From contig JAJZIF010000139.1 of NCBI GenBank assembly GCA_021810735.1, forward strand, positions 1-8,555: a stretch of 8,555 bases of DNA, given 5' to 3'. The notes beneath the pieces are model-generated. The model was not told the origin of the DNA. It did not search any database and saw only the letters and a program-made list of their open reading frames with translations. The first letter of the stretch is position 1. Each line of letters begins with the position of its first letter. The position numbers and the translations under genes were made by a program. Positions 1-6,941 of the stretch are shown here, in pieces. Source of the stretch: Acidobacteriota bacterium. Lineage in GTDB: Bacteria > Acidobacteriota > Terriglobia > Terriglobales > Acidobacteriaceae.

Positions 1-45
1 GTCCACGACTTGATCTGTGCCATCCTGTACGGTATCTTCGCTCAA
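1..45 (-). CDS. Possible 5' end of an unidentified downstream gene (partial)
   Basis: Reading the minus strand towards the left edge, a TTG codon at 45-43 opens a frame that stays open for 15 codons to position 1 (MSEDTVQDGTDQVVD). A GAGG Shine-Dalgarno-like stretch sits 7 bases before the TTG. The peptide is acidic and looks like an ordinary protein N-terminus, but 15 residues are too few to name a product. It would start about 67 bases after the treY stop, so it could be a fourth operon gene. Two other starts are open to the edge in other frames: GTG at 52-50 and ATG at 23-21 (MAQIKSW...). The ATG lacks a well-spaced Shine-Dalgarno. Which of the three is real, if any, cannot be settled here. 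Confidence 0.3.
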   Translation of the reverse strand, partial: MSEDTVQDGTDQVVD

Positions 46-100
46 CTTGCACCCTCTGCTTCCGACTATTCGCCAGCGCGTACCAAGTTCGTCACTATTT

Positions 101-120
101 ACGGATAAGTTCTTATCCGT
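101..120. repeat. Perfect 9-bp inverted repeat across the treY stop codon
   Basis: ACGGATAAG at 101-109 and CTTATCCGT at 112-120 are exact reverse complements, separated by 2 bases. As RNA this gives an 8-bp stem with a 4-base loop. The treY stop codon (TAA on the minus strand, 115-113) lies inside it. On the minus strand the bases after the stem are AAATAG, and on the plus strand CAGTAT. Neither is a T-tract, so it is not a classical intrinsic terminator. It could protect the mRNA 3' end, pause termination, attenuate a downstream gene, or be a protein-binding palindrome. Confidence 0.55.
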
Positions 121-3019
121 CAGTATCCTGAATGCCGAGAATCCAGACCGCGGGTAATGCACCCAGGACTTCTCCAGCAAACAGCCGTGCCGCGCCATCG
201 ATATCATGCAGCGGGACCGCAGTTCCGGTAAGTACATTGGTAAATCTCATCCGCTGCAATCCATCGACATTTTCGGAGGCTGGCAGTTCGATGATAGTCT
301 CCTGCAAGCTTTTCTTCAGGTCTCCCAGCGCCTCGGGCGAAGACAACAAAGATGCAAACCAGCGGACCGCGATGGTCACTAATATTTTCCCTTCGTGCTC
401 GCGCCCAAAGGCCACCAGATGTTCCGCGTTTGAGCCTTCCACGCGTAGGGGCCAATAGCTTCCATGCGCGAGAAGGTTCGATTCTCGTTCGCGCAGTCGC
501 AGCCCCAGCGCCACGTACAGCAACTTCACATCGCCAGTCCACCATGTCCGGCATAACTCCGAGAGTGCAAGAGCCCGCTGCTCGGGCGCGATCTCAGAAG
601 CGGCGACGCGCTGCATCAATGAATGCAATCTCTGTTGGCGTGTTGCATAGTCGACAGGGCGGCGATTGTCTGGGTCCACCAGGCTCAGGTCCCACAACTC
701 GCCTCCTTGATATGTGTCGACGACGCCTGGGCTCATCAACTTCAAGGCGATCTGAGAAATCGACCCCCATGCGGCCAATATTGCCAGGCGCTCCGCAAAC
801 GGGACAAACGACGCAAGAAAAGTGGACGAAGACGGGCCGCGCAAGGTCTGTTCCACAAAGTTGTCCACCGCCGCGTCATACTCATTCGACGGATTGATCC
901 AACTGGTGTGGACTTTCGCCTCCTTGAGCGCCTTGCTCATGAACGCCTTCATGCGGCTGACGATGTTCTCATCCGCCGCTGCCTGACGCGGGGGCCACAT
1001 TCCGAGCAGGTTCTGGTAATACAGATATTCGTCTCCTGGGTCGGGCGTCGGGTGGCCGTTCACTACGGTTTTCGCGCTGTCATTTACCTGCGACCAATGC
1101 AGCAGATTTGCTTTCCATTCCGCTGGCAACTCCGTCAGCGCATGGATGCGCATCCGTGCATCTTCACCGTGCTTGGTATCGTGCGTCGAGGTGGTCAGCA
1201 TCGCGTCCGGCCAGTGCTCCATGCGATGCATGTTTGCGTTGTGAAACTCCTGAGGAGATGTCGCTTTTCGACCCGTTCCGGTGCCTACTTCGTTCAGCGA
1301 GGCCAGGGGACTGTACCGGTAGAACACAGTATCTTCCATGCCCTTGGCCTGCACGGGGCTTGTGTATTGCTGAAATTTCATCGCAAATCGAAGACGTTGC
1401 GTGGAACTCTCTTCCGATTCATCTTGCGCACACATGGGGCAAATGTGGGCACGGATAAACCCAAAAATAGAGGAATCGACATTCGGATTGCGCCGCATTG
1501 CCTGGCCGATCGCCTCGTCGATTGCCATTTCATCCGTAGTGCTGAATCCACGTTTTGAAATATAGGTTCGATATACCGGGAAACATGCGACCACCTCCCG
1601 CAACGCCTCCTGCAGACCATCCAGGGTAAAGTCGCGGCTTCGCCGGTTCTGTTCAGAAAGACGATTGAGTTCGTGGGCTAGCACATTCAGTTCGCTGGCC
1701 ATCGAAGACGCGGTAATCAATTTCTTGGCGTTGTATACGACATCTCGATCCGGCTTCACGCGCCCGCGAAAGTGCAGGTAAATCCGGTCAATTTCCGAGA
1801 GATTGTTTTCTTCCACCCACAGCCCGTTCGACAGGGCCAGGAATTCATAACCGGTCGTGCCATCCACCGGCCACTCCGGGCTCAGCCATTCCTGTCGCGC
1901 AAGAATCTTTTCGACGATCACATAGAGAGGCTTGCCTGCGTTCGCAGTGACTTCGCGTAACTGTAACAAATACTGTTGCGGATCGAGCAACCCATCAATA
2001 TGGTCGAGACGAATACCATCGATCGCTCCCCGCTCCGCCAGTTCAATCAATTTCGCATGGGCGGCTTGAAACAATGGCCCATACTCCATGCGGATGCCAA
2101 TCAAATCATTGATGTCGAAGAAGCGCCGGTAGTTTATTTCCTGCATCGCCGTTCGCCAATACGATAGCCGATACGGCTGTTGTTCCAAAAGCTCGTGCAG
2201 CAAATCGAACGATTCAGGTTGACCCGGCGTTCCATTGAACTCCGTGATCACAGTTTCCAGATGACGCTGGAGAGCTGGATTTGTCCGAATGAGATGTACC
2301 AGCCGATGAGTCGCAATATTGGTCTCGCGCTCGCGATCGGCACGCGCTTTCGGCCCAGCCTGCTGATAGTTGGGAATATGGTCCATCTGAAATAGGACGC
2401 TTTCATATTCCTGGCGCGTCAAAAAATCGATGTCGGCGGATGCTGCGGATTCCTCCCATCGATGACGCAGCAGGAGCTTGATCTGACGCGGATTGAGCGG
2501 CAAATTGTAATCGCTATAAAGCAGGCAAAACTCTCCCTCGCGGTATTCAATGCGGAGTTCGCCGGATTCCAGCACGTCACCATATTGGCCGCCTAGAATC
2601 GCCAGCAGCACTTTGCCGTGAAGATTGGAATTGACCGGATACCAATCGACATCAAAATACTCCGAGACAGGAGAGGAAGGTCCGTTGGCGAGAACATTGC
2701 GCCACCACTGATTCCATTGCGGATGGGCGCTCATGTGATTGGGAACGAAATCGATCACCATTCCCATGCCCTTGCTGTGCAGCGCCTGAACCAGAGAACT
2801 GAACGCTTCTTCTCCTCCCAGCTCAGGATTGATCAGTGAAAAATCGCAAATGTCATAGCCGCTCGGGCTGCCCGGCCGGGCTTCGAAAATCGGTGAAGCA
2901 TAAATATGGCTGATGCCAAGATCGTAGAGATACGGGACCAGGGCCTCGGCATCCGCAAATCGAAAGTCCTTCGTGAACTGCAGGCGGTAGGTAGCGCTTA
3001 CCCTTCTGCGATCGGTCAT
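113..3019 (-). CDS. treY: Maltooligosyltrehalose synthase (GH13, TreY)
   Basis: An intramolecular transglucosylase that isomerises the reducing-end alpha-1,4 bond of a malto-oligosaccharide to alpha,alpha-1,1, making maltooligosyltrehalose for TreZ; cytoplasmic. The 968-residue protein has the GH13 barrel motifs in order: DFVPNH at 90-95 (region I), DGIRLDHIDG at 334-343 with predicted nucleophile D339 and R337 (region II), IVEKIL with acid/base E370 (region III), and STHDTKHGED at 611-620 with D614 (region IV). The TreY-typical block QGGELWDLSLVDPDNRRPVD follows near 771-790. No signal peptide is seen. It is longer than the roughly 720-780-residue archaeal and actinobacterial enzymes, with extra sequence between regions I and II and between III and IV. 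The ATG overlaps the treZ stop (ATGA) and only a weak purine stretch precedes it, so translation is probably coupled to treZ. The function call is firm. Confidence 0.95.
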   Translation of the reverse strand: MTDRRRVSATYRLQFTKDFRFADAEALVPYLYDLGISHIYASPIFEARPGSPSGYDICDFSLINPELGGEEAFSSLVQALHSKGMGMVIDFVPNHMSAHPQWNQWWRNVLANGPSSPVSEYFDVDWYPVNSNLHGKVLLAILGGQYGDVLESGELRIEYREGEFCLLYSDYNLPLNPRQIKLLLRHRWEESAASADIDFLTRQEYESVLFQMDHIPNYQQAGPKARADRERETNIATHRLVHLIRTNPALQRHLETVITEFNGTPGQPESFDLLHELLEQQPYRLSYWRTAMQEINYRRFFDINDLIGIRMEYGPLFQAAHAKLIELAERGAIDGIRLDHIDGLLDPQQYLLQLREVTANAGKPLYVIVEKILARQEWLSPEWPVDGTTGYEFLALSNGLWVEENNLSEIDRIYLHFRGRVKPDRDVVYNAKKLITASSMASELNVLAHELNRLSEQNRRSRDFTLDGLQEALREVVACFPVYRTYISKRGFSTTDEMAIDEAIGQAMRRNPNVDSSIFGFIRAHICPMCAQDESEESSTQRLRFAMKFQQYTSPVQAKGMEDTVFYRYSPLASLNEVGTGTGRKATSPQEFHNANMHRMEHWPDAMLTTSTHDTKHGEDARMRIHALTELPAEWKANLLHWSQVNDSAKTVVNGHPTPDPGDEYLYYQNLLGMWPPRQAAADENIVSRMKAFMSKALKEAKVHTSWINPSNEYDAAVDNFVEQTLRGPSSSTFLASFVPFAERLAILAAWGSISQIALKLMSPGVVDTYQGGELWDLSLVDPDNRRPVDYATRQQRLHSLMQRVAASEIAPEQRALALSELCRTWWTGDVKLLYVALGLRLRERESNLLAHGSYWPLRVEGSNAEHLVAFGREHEGKILVTIAVRWFASLLSSPEALGDLKKSLQETIIELPASENVDGLQRMRFTNVLTGTAVPLHDIDGAARLFAGEVLGALPAVWILGIQDTDG
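3016..3019 (-). promoter_or_regulatory. ATGA stop-start overlap between treZ and treY
   Basis: On the minus strand the treY ATG (3019-3017) and the treZ TGA (3018-3016) share ATGA. The 15 bases before the ATG (CGGAATATATCCAC) contain no good Shine-Dalgarno, so treY translation probably depends on ribosomes finishing treZ (termination-reinitiation). This would keep TreZ and TreY output in step. Confidence 0.7.
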
Positions 3020-4929
3020 GTGGATATATTCCGTACGATGGGAGCGAAATCTTCGTTGGCGAAAACCACTGCGCCAGCTCGTTCCAGGTTGAGCTTACCG
3101 ACGTTCGATTGCCAAATGACCGGGCAGGCGTCGGAGGTATAGCTTTTGTCCTCGCTGCTGCAACAAAGAGCCATGTCTGTCCACGCCTCATCCTGCGCGG
3201 TTGCCGGACCCTCCAGCGCCACGACGGCAGAAACGCGGCCGCGAGCGGATTCCCATTGCAAATGAATCATTTTGTCATTCAACGCTTGGCACAAACGAAA
3301 TTTGAAATTGGACAGCAAATATTTGCGGACATGCAATAGATCACGATACCAATTCAAACACGCGACGTGCAAAGGGCCCTGGCGCGCCGTCCAATCTAGT
3401 TTGCTCAGTCGAAATGTCTCTTTCCTTTGAGGGTCAGGAATGGTGTCGCGCCGAGTCCCGTCTGCAAAAGCGGAAAAATGCTCGAACTCTTTCCGTCGAC
3501 CTTCCGTGACCAGTCGGCCAAGCTCTTCGTTGTGGTCGGTGAAATACAGAAATGGCTCCGATGCTGCCCACTCTTGACCCATAAACAGTAGGGGAATTTC
3601 CGGCGCGAACAGCAAAAGCGCGCTCGCTGCAAGATATGCGGGGTAAGAAATCTGAGACGACATCCGTTCGCCGAAGGCGCGATTGCCGATCTGATCGTGA
3701 TTTTGAATGCAGAATACGCGCGATTCGAAACTCAATCCGTCGGGTTTCGTCCCGCGAGCATGGCCAGGGTGGCTGGCGAATTGTCCGTTGAAAAACCATC
3801 CGTCCCGAATCGTTTTGGCGATGCTTTCCGTCGACCCGTCGAAATCCCGGTAATATCCGTCGCTGTCCCCGGCCAGCCGGTGGCGCATGTGATGATGAAA
3901 ATCGTCGGACCAGACTGCATCGAAACCATAGCCGTCCTGTTCCGATGGGAGCACAAGTCTGCGCTCATTACGCTCGTCTTCCGCAATGATGAAAATATTT
4001 CTTCCGAGCGAGCGAGCCGCCGCATGGACGCGCTCAGTCAGGTCCGTCAGAAACGGCGGGTCACTGTCATCCTGAATGGCGTGCGTTGCGTCCACTCTCA
4101 ACCCATCCACCCGGTACTCGTAAATCCAGGCTAGGGCGCTCTCAATAAAATACGCTCGTAGCTTTTTGCTGCCCTCGCTGTCGAAATTCAATCCATCGCC
4201 CCATGGCGTCTTATGTTTACTGGAATAAAACTGTGGCGTGAATGCGGACTGATACGCGCCGTCTGGCCCAAGGTGGTTATAAACCACATCCAGGTAAACG
4301 GCGATTCCTTTCTCGTGCGCTCCCTCAATCAGCTTGCGAAGGTCATCCGGGGTTCCATAACTGTGGGCCGGAGCATAAGGAGAAACTCCGTCGTAGCCCC
4401 AGTTATGCTCGCCCGCGAAATCCGCAATCGGCATCAGTTCGATGGCGTTGATACCCAGTTGTTGCAGATCATCGAGTTTCTTGATCGCTGCTAGAAATGT
4501 TCCCGCAGTGGTGAACGTCCCCACATGCAGTTCGTAGAGAACCAACTCACGCAGCGACGGTGACTGGAACTCGGTATCCTTCCACGCGAAGCTGTTGTGG
4601 TCGATGACTTGCGATGGGCCGTGAACGCCCAACGGCTGAAAGCGAGACGCTGGATCCGGATACGGACCCGCTCCGTCAATCCTGAACCAGTAGCGCGCGC
4701 CGGAACCTACTCCTTCCACGCGCACCTGATACACGCCATCCGCATCGGGCGCCATAGGAATGGAGCGCGATGGTTCCCCTTCGAGAACTAGCTCGATGTT
4801 CACGTTTGGCCACGCCCAGAGACGAAACAGGCAACCATCTTCCTGAATGGAAGGGCCTAAGTTTGCTGCCCAGGAGCTTGCACGGACGCGGGGAACTTGC
4901 GATTCGATTGCATGGAAAATGACTTTCAC
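3016..4929 (-). CDS. treZ: Maltooligosyltrehalose trehalohydrolase (GH13, TreZ)
   Basis: Hydrolyses the alpha-1,4 bond next to the trehalose end of maltooligosyltrehalose, releasing trehalose and a glucan two glucoses shorter; it is the partner of TreY. The 637-residue length is normal for the family. Residues about 25-115 form the N-terminal CBM48-like beta domain (LFRLWAWPN...). The GH13 barrel follows, with LYELHVGTFT at 131-140, NWGYDGV at 176-182, region I DVVYNH at 214-219, region II GLRVDATHAI with nucleophile D280, region III IIAEDERN with acid/base E317, and region IV QNHDQIGNR with D412. PLLFMGQEWA near 446-455 is also typical. No signal peptide is seen. The annotated start is a GTG at 4929-4927 that overlaps the stop of the upstream GH15 gene; an ATT three codons later is better spaced from the Shine-Dalgarno. 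Start uncertainty affects only the first 3 residues. Confidence 0.95.
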   Translation of the reverse strand: MKVIFHAIESQVPRVRASSWAANLGPSIQEDGCLFRLWAWPNVNIELVLEGEPSRSIPMAPDADGVYQVRVEGVGSGARYWFRIDGAGPYPDPASRFQPLGVHGPSQVIDHNSFAWKDTEFQSPSLRELVLYELHVGTFTTAGTFLAAIKKLDDLQQLGINAIELMPIADFAGEHNWGYDGVSPYAPAHSYGTPDDLRKLIEGAHEKGIAVYLDVVYNHLGPDGAYQSAFTPQFYSSKHKTPWGDGLNFDSEGSKKLRAYFIESALAWIYEYRVDGLRVDATHAIQDDSDPPFLTDLTERVHAAARSLGRNIFIIAEDERNERRLVLPSEQDGYGFDAVWSDDFHHHMRHRLAGDSDGYYRDFDGSTESIAKTIRDGWFFNGQFASHPGHARGTKPDGLSFESRVFCIQNHDQIGNRAFGERMSSQISYPAYLAASALLLFAPEIPLLFMGQEWAASEPFLYFTDHNEELGRLVTEGRRKEFEHFSAFADGTRRDTIPDPQRKETFRLSKLDWTARQGPLHVACLNWYRDLLHVRKYLLSNFKFRLCQALNDKMIHLQWESARGRVSAVVALEGPATAQDEAWTDMALCCSSEDKSYTSDACPVIWQSNVGKLNLERAGAVVFANEDFAPIVRNIST

Positions 4930-4933
4930 CTCC
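4926..4933 (-). promoter_or_regulatory. GGAGG Shine-Dalgarno fused to the treZ GTG start and GH15 stop
   Basis: On the minus strand GGAGGTGA (4933-4926) holds a full GGAGG, a GTG start at 4929-4927 that reuses its last G, and the TGA stop of the GH15 gene at 4928-4926. With no spacer, the Shine-Dalgarno cannot serve this GTG in the usual way. It is spaced 8 bases from an in-frame ATT at 4920-4918. Either the ATT is the true, rare start, or the site mainly re-captures ribosomes that have just ended the GH15 gene. No other in-frame ATG, GTG or TTG occurs before the conserved domain begins. Confidence 0.6.
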
Positions 4934-6740
4934 GCAGTTTTTCATCTAAATGCAGGGCCGCACTTATCAGCCCTAGATGCGTGAACGCTTGTGGAAAGTT
5001 GCCAAGCGCGCTGCCGGTTGAACTGATCTCCTCGGAATACTGGCCAAGGTGATTCGCATACGTAAGCATCTTTTCAAAGATGAATCGTGCCTCGTCGAGC
5101 CGGTCCGCGCGCGCCAGTGCATCCACAAGCCAGAACGTACACATGCTGAATGTGCCTTCGTGCCCGGTCAGGCCATCCTTGGTTGCCAACTCTCCACTCA
5201 GTTCATATCGATGGACCAGGCTGTCGGAAACAAGCTTCTCCATGATTTGGTCGATCGTGCTGAGCATGCGCGGATCCTTCGGCGCGATGAACTTCACAAT
5301 GGGCATCATCAGGTTACTCGCGTCCAAGGATTTCGAGTCGTAGGATTGCGTAAAGCTTTGCTGCTTAGGATCCCAGCCATCTTTCATAATCGATGCAAAG
5401 ATGCGATCTCGTTCTGTTTCCAGCTTCACGCGGTCGAGTGGGAGGCTTCGCTGGCTTGCGAGCCGAATACCCCGATCGAGAGCGACCCAGCATTGCAGTT
5501 TGGAATACACGAACTGCTGTCGCTCACTACGAATTTCCCATAGGCCATCGTCCGGTTGGGTCCAGTTGTCCGCAACCCACAACAGCACCCCATGGATACG
5601 CATCCATAAATCGTAGGAGATGGGAGAGACGTGTTTGTCGTAGAGATAAATCGCGTCCATCATCTCGCCGTAAATGTCCAACTGTAACTGGTTGGAAGCA
5701 GCGTTGCCGACACGGACAGGCCGCGAGTTGCGATAGCCCGCCATGTTCTCGAGGGTGTATTCGGTCAATTCGCTATCGCCGTCGATGCTGTACATCGTGT
5801 TCAACGGACCCTGCGCGCCCGCCTGCTCATGGATTCGCTCGGCCAGCCATCCAATGAAGGCAGTCGCCTCGTCAGGAAAGCCGAGACGCACCAGCGTAAA
5901 TACCGTGAACGCCGCGTCGCGTACCCATGTGTACCGGTAGTCCCAGTTGCGTACGCCACCTATTTCCTCCGGCAGACTGCATGTGGGCGCAGCCACTATT
6001 GCGCCGGTGGGCCGATGGGTCAGCAATTTAAGCGTTAGCGCGGAGCGAAGAACCATCTCTCGCCAACGACCTTCATACTTGCAATGCGACAGCCATTCGC
6101 GCCAGAATTCCAGAGTTTCGTCCATCAGCTTGTCTCCGTCCACAGGGGCCTTGAGGTCCGCTCCGTCCTCCTCGGTTAGATATCGCAGGGCGAACTCCGC
6201 GGTTTCTCCCGGCTGCAGCGTAAATTGCAGGATCGCTTTTTCGTCCTCGATTCGCCAGTCTCCAGGACCGAGAAGAATCATGCGATCTTTTTCCGAGTCG
6301 AATAGAACTCCTCCTTCCGTTAGAGTGGCTCGGTGCGGAGTTCGTGCGTAGTTGAAGGCGGGAGCACACTCCAGCCGAAACCTCATTACTCCGCGTACCG
6401 CTCTGGCAATGCGCACAATCTCATGAATAACGGAGTCGCTCTGCCGGCTCTTTTCCTGGCGAACCGGCATAAAGTCGATCACCTCGCCAACCCCTTCCGC
6501 GCACAGAAATCGAGTCAGCAAAACGTTGGTTTCCGGCATATACATCTGGCGGTTCGTTCCGGCCTGCTCTGCCGCCAGCTTGAAATGTCCGCCTTTTTTC
6601 TCGTCCAACAGGGCGGCGAACACGCTGGGCGAGTCAAACTGCGGCAGGCAGCACCAATCGATGTCGCCATCCATCGCTACCAGTGCCACGGTATGCAGAT
6701 CGCCAATTACTCCACAGGATTCAATCGGTCTTTGGGCCAT
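4926..6740 (-). CDS. Glycoside hydrolase family 15 enzyme (glucoamylase or trehalase type)
   Basis: A predicted cytoplasmic inverting alpha-glucosidase of about 604 residues, the usual length for single-chain bacterial GH15 proteins. The N-terminus (MAQRPIESCGVIGDLHTVAL, then DGDIDWCCLPQFDSPSVFAALL) is the standard start of this subfamily. Counting from a TTG two codons upstream, further motifs are GGVRNWDYRYTWVRDAAF at 263-280, DDGLWEIR at 399-406 with likely general acid E404, GHEGTFSMCTFWLVDALA near 528-545, and SEEI at 571-574 with the likely base, followed by LGNFPQAFTHLGLI. Bacterial homologues include glucoamylases, glucodextranases and actinobacterial trehalases; motifs alone do not tell them apart. 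Coupling to treZ and treY points to trehalose or maltodextrin. ATG 6740 is preferred over TTG 6746 because the conserved N-terminus follows it directly. No signal peptide and no clear Shine-Dalgarno are seen. Confidence 0.9.
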   Translation of the reverse strand: MAQRPIESCGVIGDLHTVALVAMDGDIDWCCLPQFDSPSVFAALLDEKKGGHFKLAAEQAGTNRQMYMPETNVLLTRFLCAEGVGEVIDFMPVRQEKSRQSDSVIHEIVRIARAVRGVMRFRLECAPAFNYARTPHRATLTEGGVLFDSEKDRMILLGPGDWRIEDEKAILQFTLQPGETAEFALRYLTEEDGADLKAPVDGDKLMDETLEFWREWLSHCKYEGRWREMVLRSALTLKLLTHRPTGAIVAAPTCSLPEEIGGVRNWDYRYTWVRDAAFTVFTLVRLGFPDEATAFIGWLAERIHEQAGAQGPLNTMYSIDGDSELTEYTLENMAGYRNSRPVRVGNAASNQLQLDIYGEMMDAIYLYDKHVSPISYDLWMRIHGVLLWVADNWTQPDDGLWEIRSERQQFVYSKLQCWVALDRGIRLASQRSLPLDRVKLETERDRIFASIMKDGWDPKQQSFTQSYDSKSLDASNLMMPIVKFIAPKDPRMLSTIDQIMEKLVSDSLVHRYELSGELATKDGLTGHEGTFSMCTFWLVDALARADRLDEARFIFEKMLTYANHLGQYSEEISSTGSALGNFPQAFTHLGLISAALHLDEKLRR

Positions 6741-6749
6741 ATTCAAGTA

Positions 6750-6755
6750 ATTTTA
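6750..6755 (-). promoter_or_regulatory. Possible -10 box (TAAAAT) for the trehalose operon
   Basis: TAAAAT on the minus strand matches the TATAAT consensus at 5 of 6 bases and ends 9 bases before the preferred GH15 ATG. Transcription starting about 7 bases downstream would begin within a few bases of that ATG, giving an almost leaderless mRNA. That fits the missing Shine-Dalgarno. No good TTGACA-like -35 sits 16-18 bases upstream, so a normal housekeeping promoter is not convincing; an activator or alternative sigma factor could make up for it. Confidence 0.3.
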
Positions 6756-6773
6756 AGAATTGTCATAGAATTG
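6756..6773 (-). repeat. Tandem heptamer CAATTCT x2, 11-base period, upstream of GH15
   Basis: On the minus strand CAATTCT occurs twice, at 6773-6767 and 6762-6756, separated by ATGA. The start-to-start distance is 11 bases, about one helical turn, so a protein could contact both copies on the same DNA face. The pair lies directly upstream of the TAAAAT box, where an activator or repressor would bind. The repeat is seen directly; its role is inference, and two 7-mers in AT-rich DNA could be chance. Confidence 0.35.
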
Positions 6774-6941
6774 CGGAAGGACTGGACTAACCTAAGCAGT
6801 ACATATCTCATCTAAACTCAACGTGTCGGCACATCCAGCATCTCATTCGACAGCTGGCTGGCGGCCCCAGCTGGTATCGGCATTGGCGTGGTTGAAATAA
6901 TTTTGCTCCCATGCACATGAGTTGGTCCTGACCTTATATAG

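Larger units (their letters stand above)
6741..6941. promoter_or_regulatory. Divergent intergenic region between the trehalose operon and the ABC exporter
   Basis: About 200 bases separate the two diverging start codons, so promoters for both directions should lie here. No plausible small gene is seen. The operon side is AT-rich and holds a TAAAAT box and a tandem heptamer. The middle holds a 7-bp inverted repeat, CAGCTGG at 6851-6857 and CCAGCTG at 6867-6873, with a 9-base loop. It has no following T-run on either strand, so it is not a clear terminator. On the exporter side a TATATA at 6935-6940 abuts the ATG, but no -35-like hexamer sits at the right distance. An in-frame TAG at 6939-6941 limits the exporter start to 6942 or later. 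Confidence 0.5.

Noticed and set aside
623..1558. Long plus-strand open frame (311 codons) opposite treY
   Set aside because: It lies fully inside a well-supported gene with correctly placed catalytic motifs on the other strand. Its translation is rich in Arg, His and Cys with no recognisable domain, which is typical of an antisense shadow.
5049..5857. Overlapping plus-strand open frames opposite the GH15 gene
   Set aside because: They are antisense to conserved GH15 coding sequence, have low-complexity Arg/Ser-rich translations and lack start signals.
6851..6873. 7-bp inverted repeat in the divergent intergenic region, considered as a terminator
   Set aside because: No T-tract follows on either strand and no gene ends here. 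The arms contain the self-palindromic CAGCTG, which inflates apparent pairing. It is noted only within the intergenic feature.
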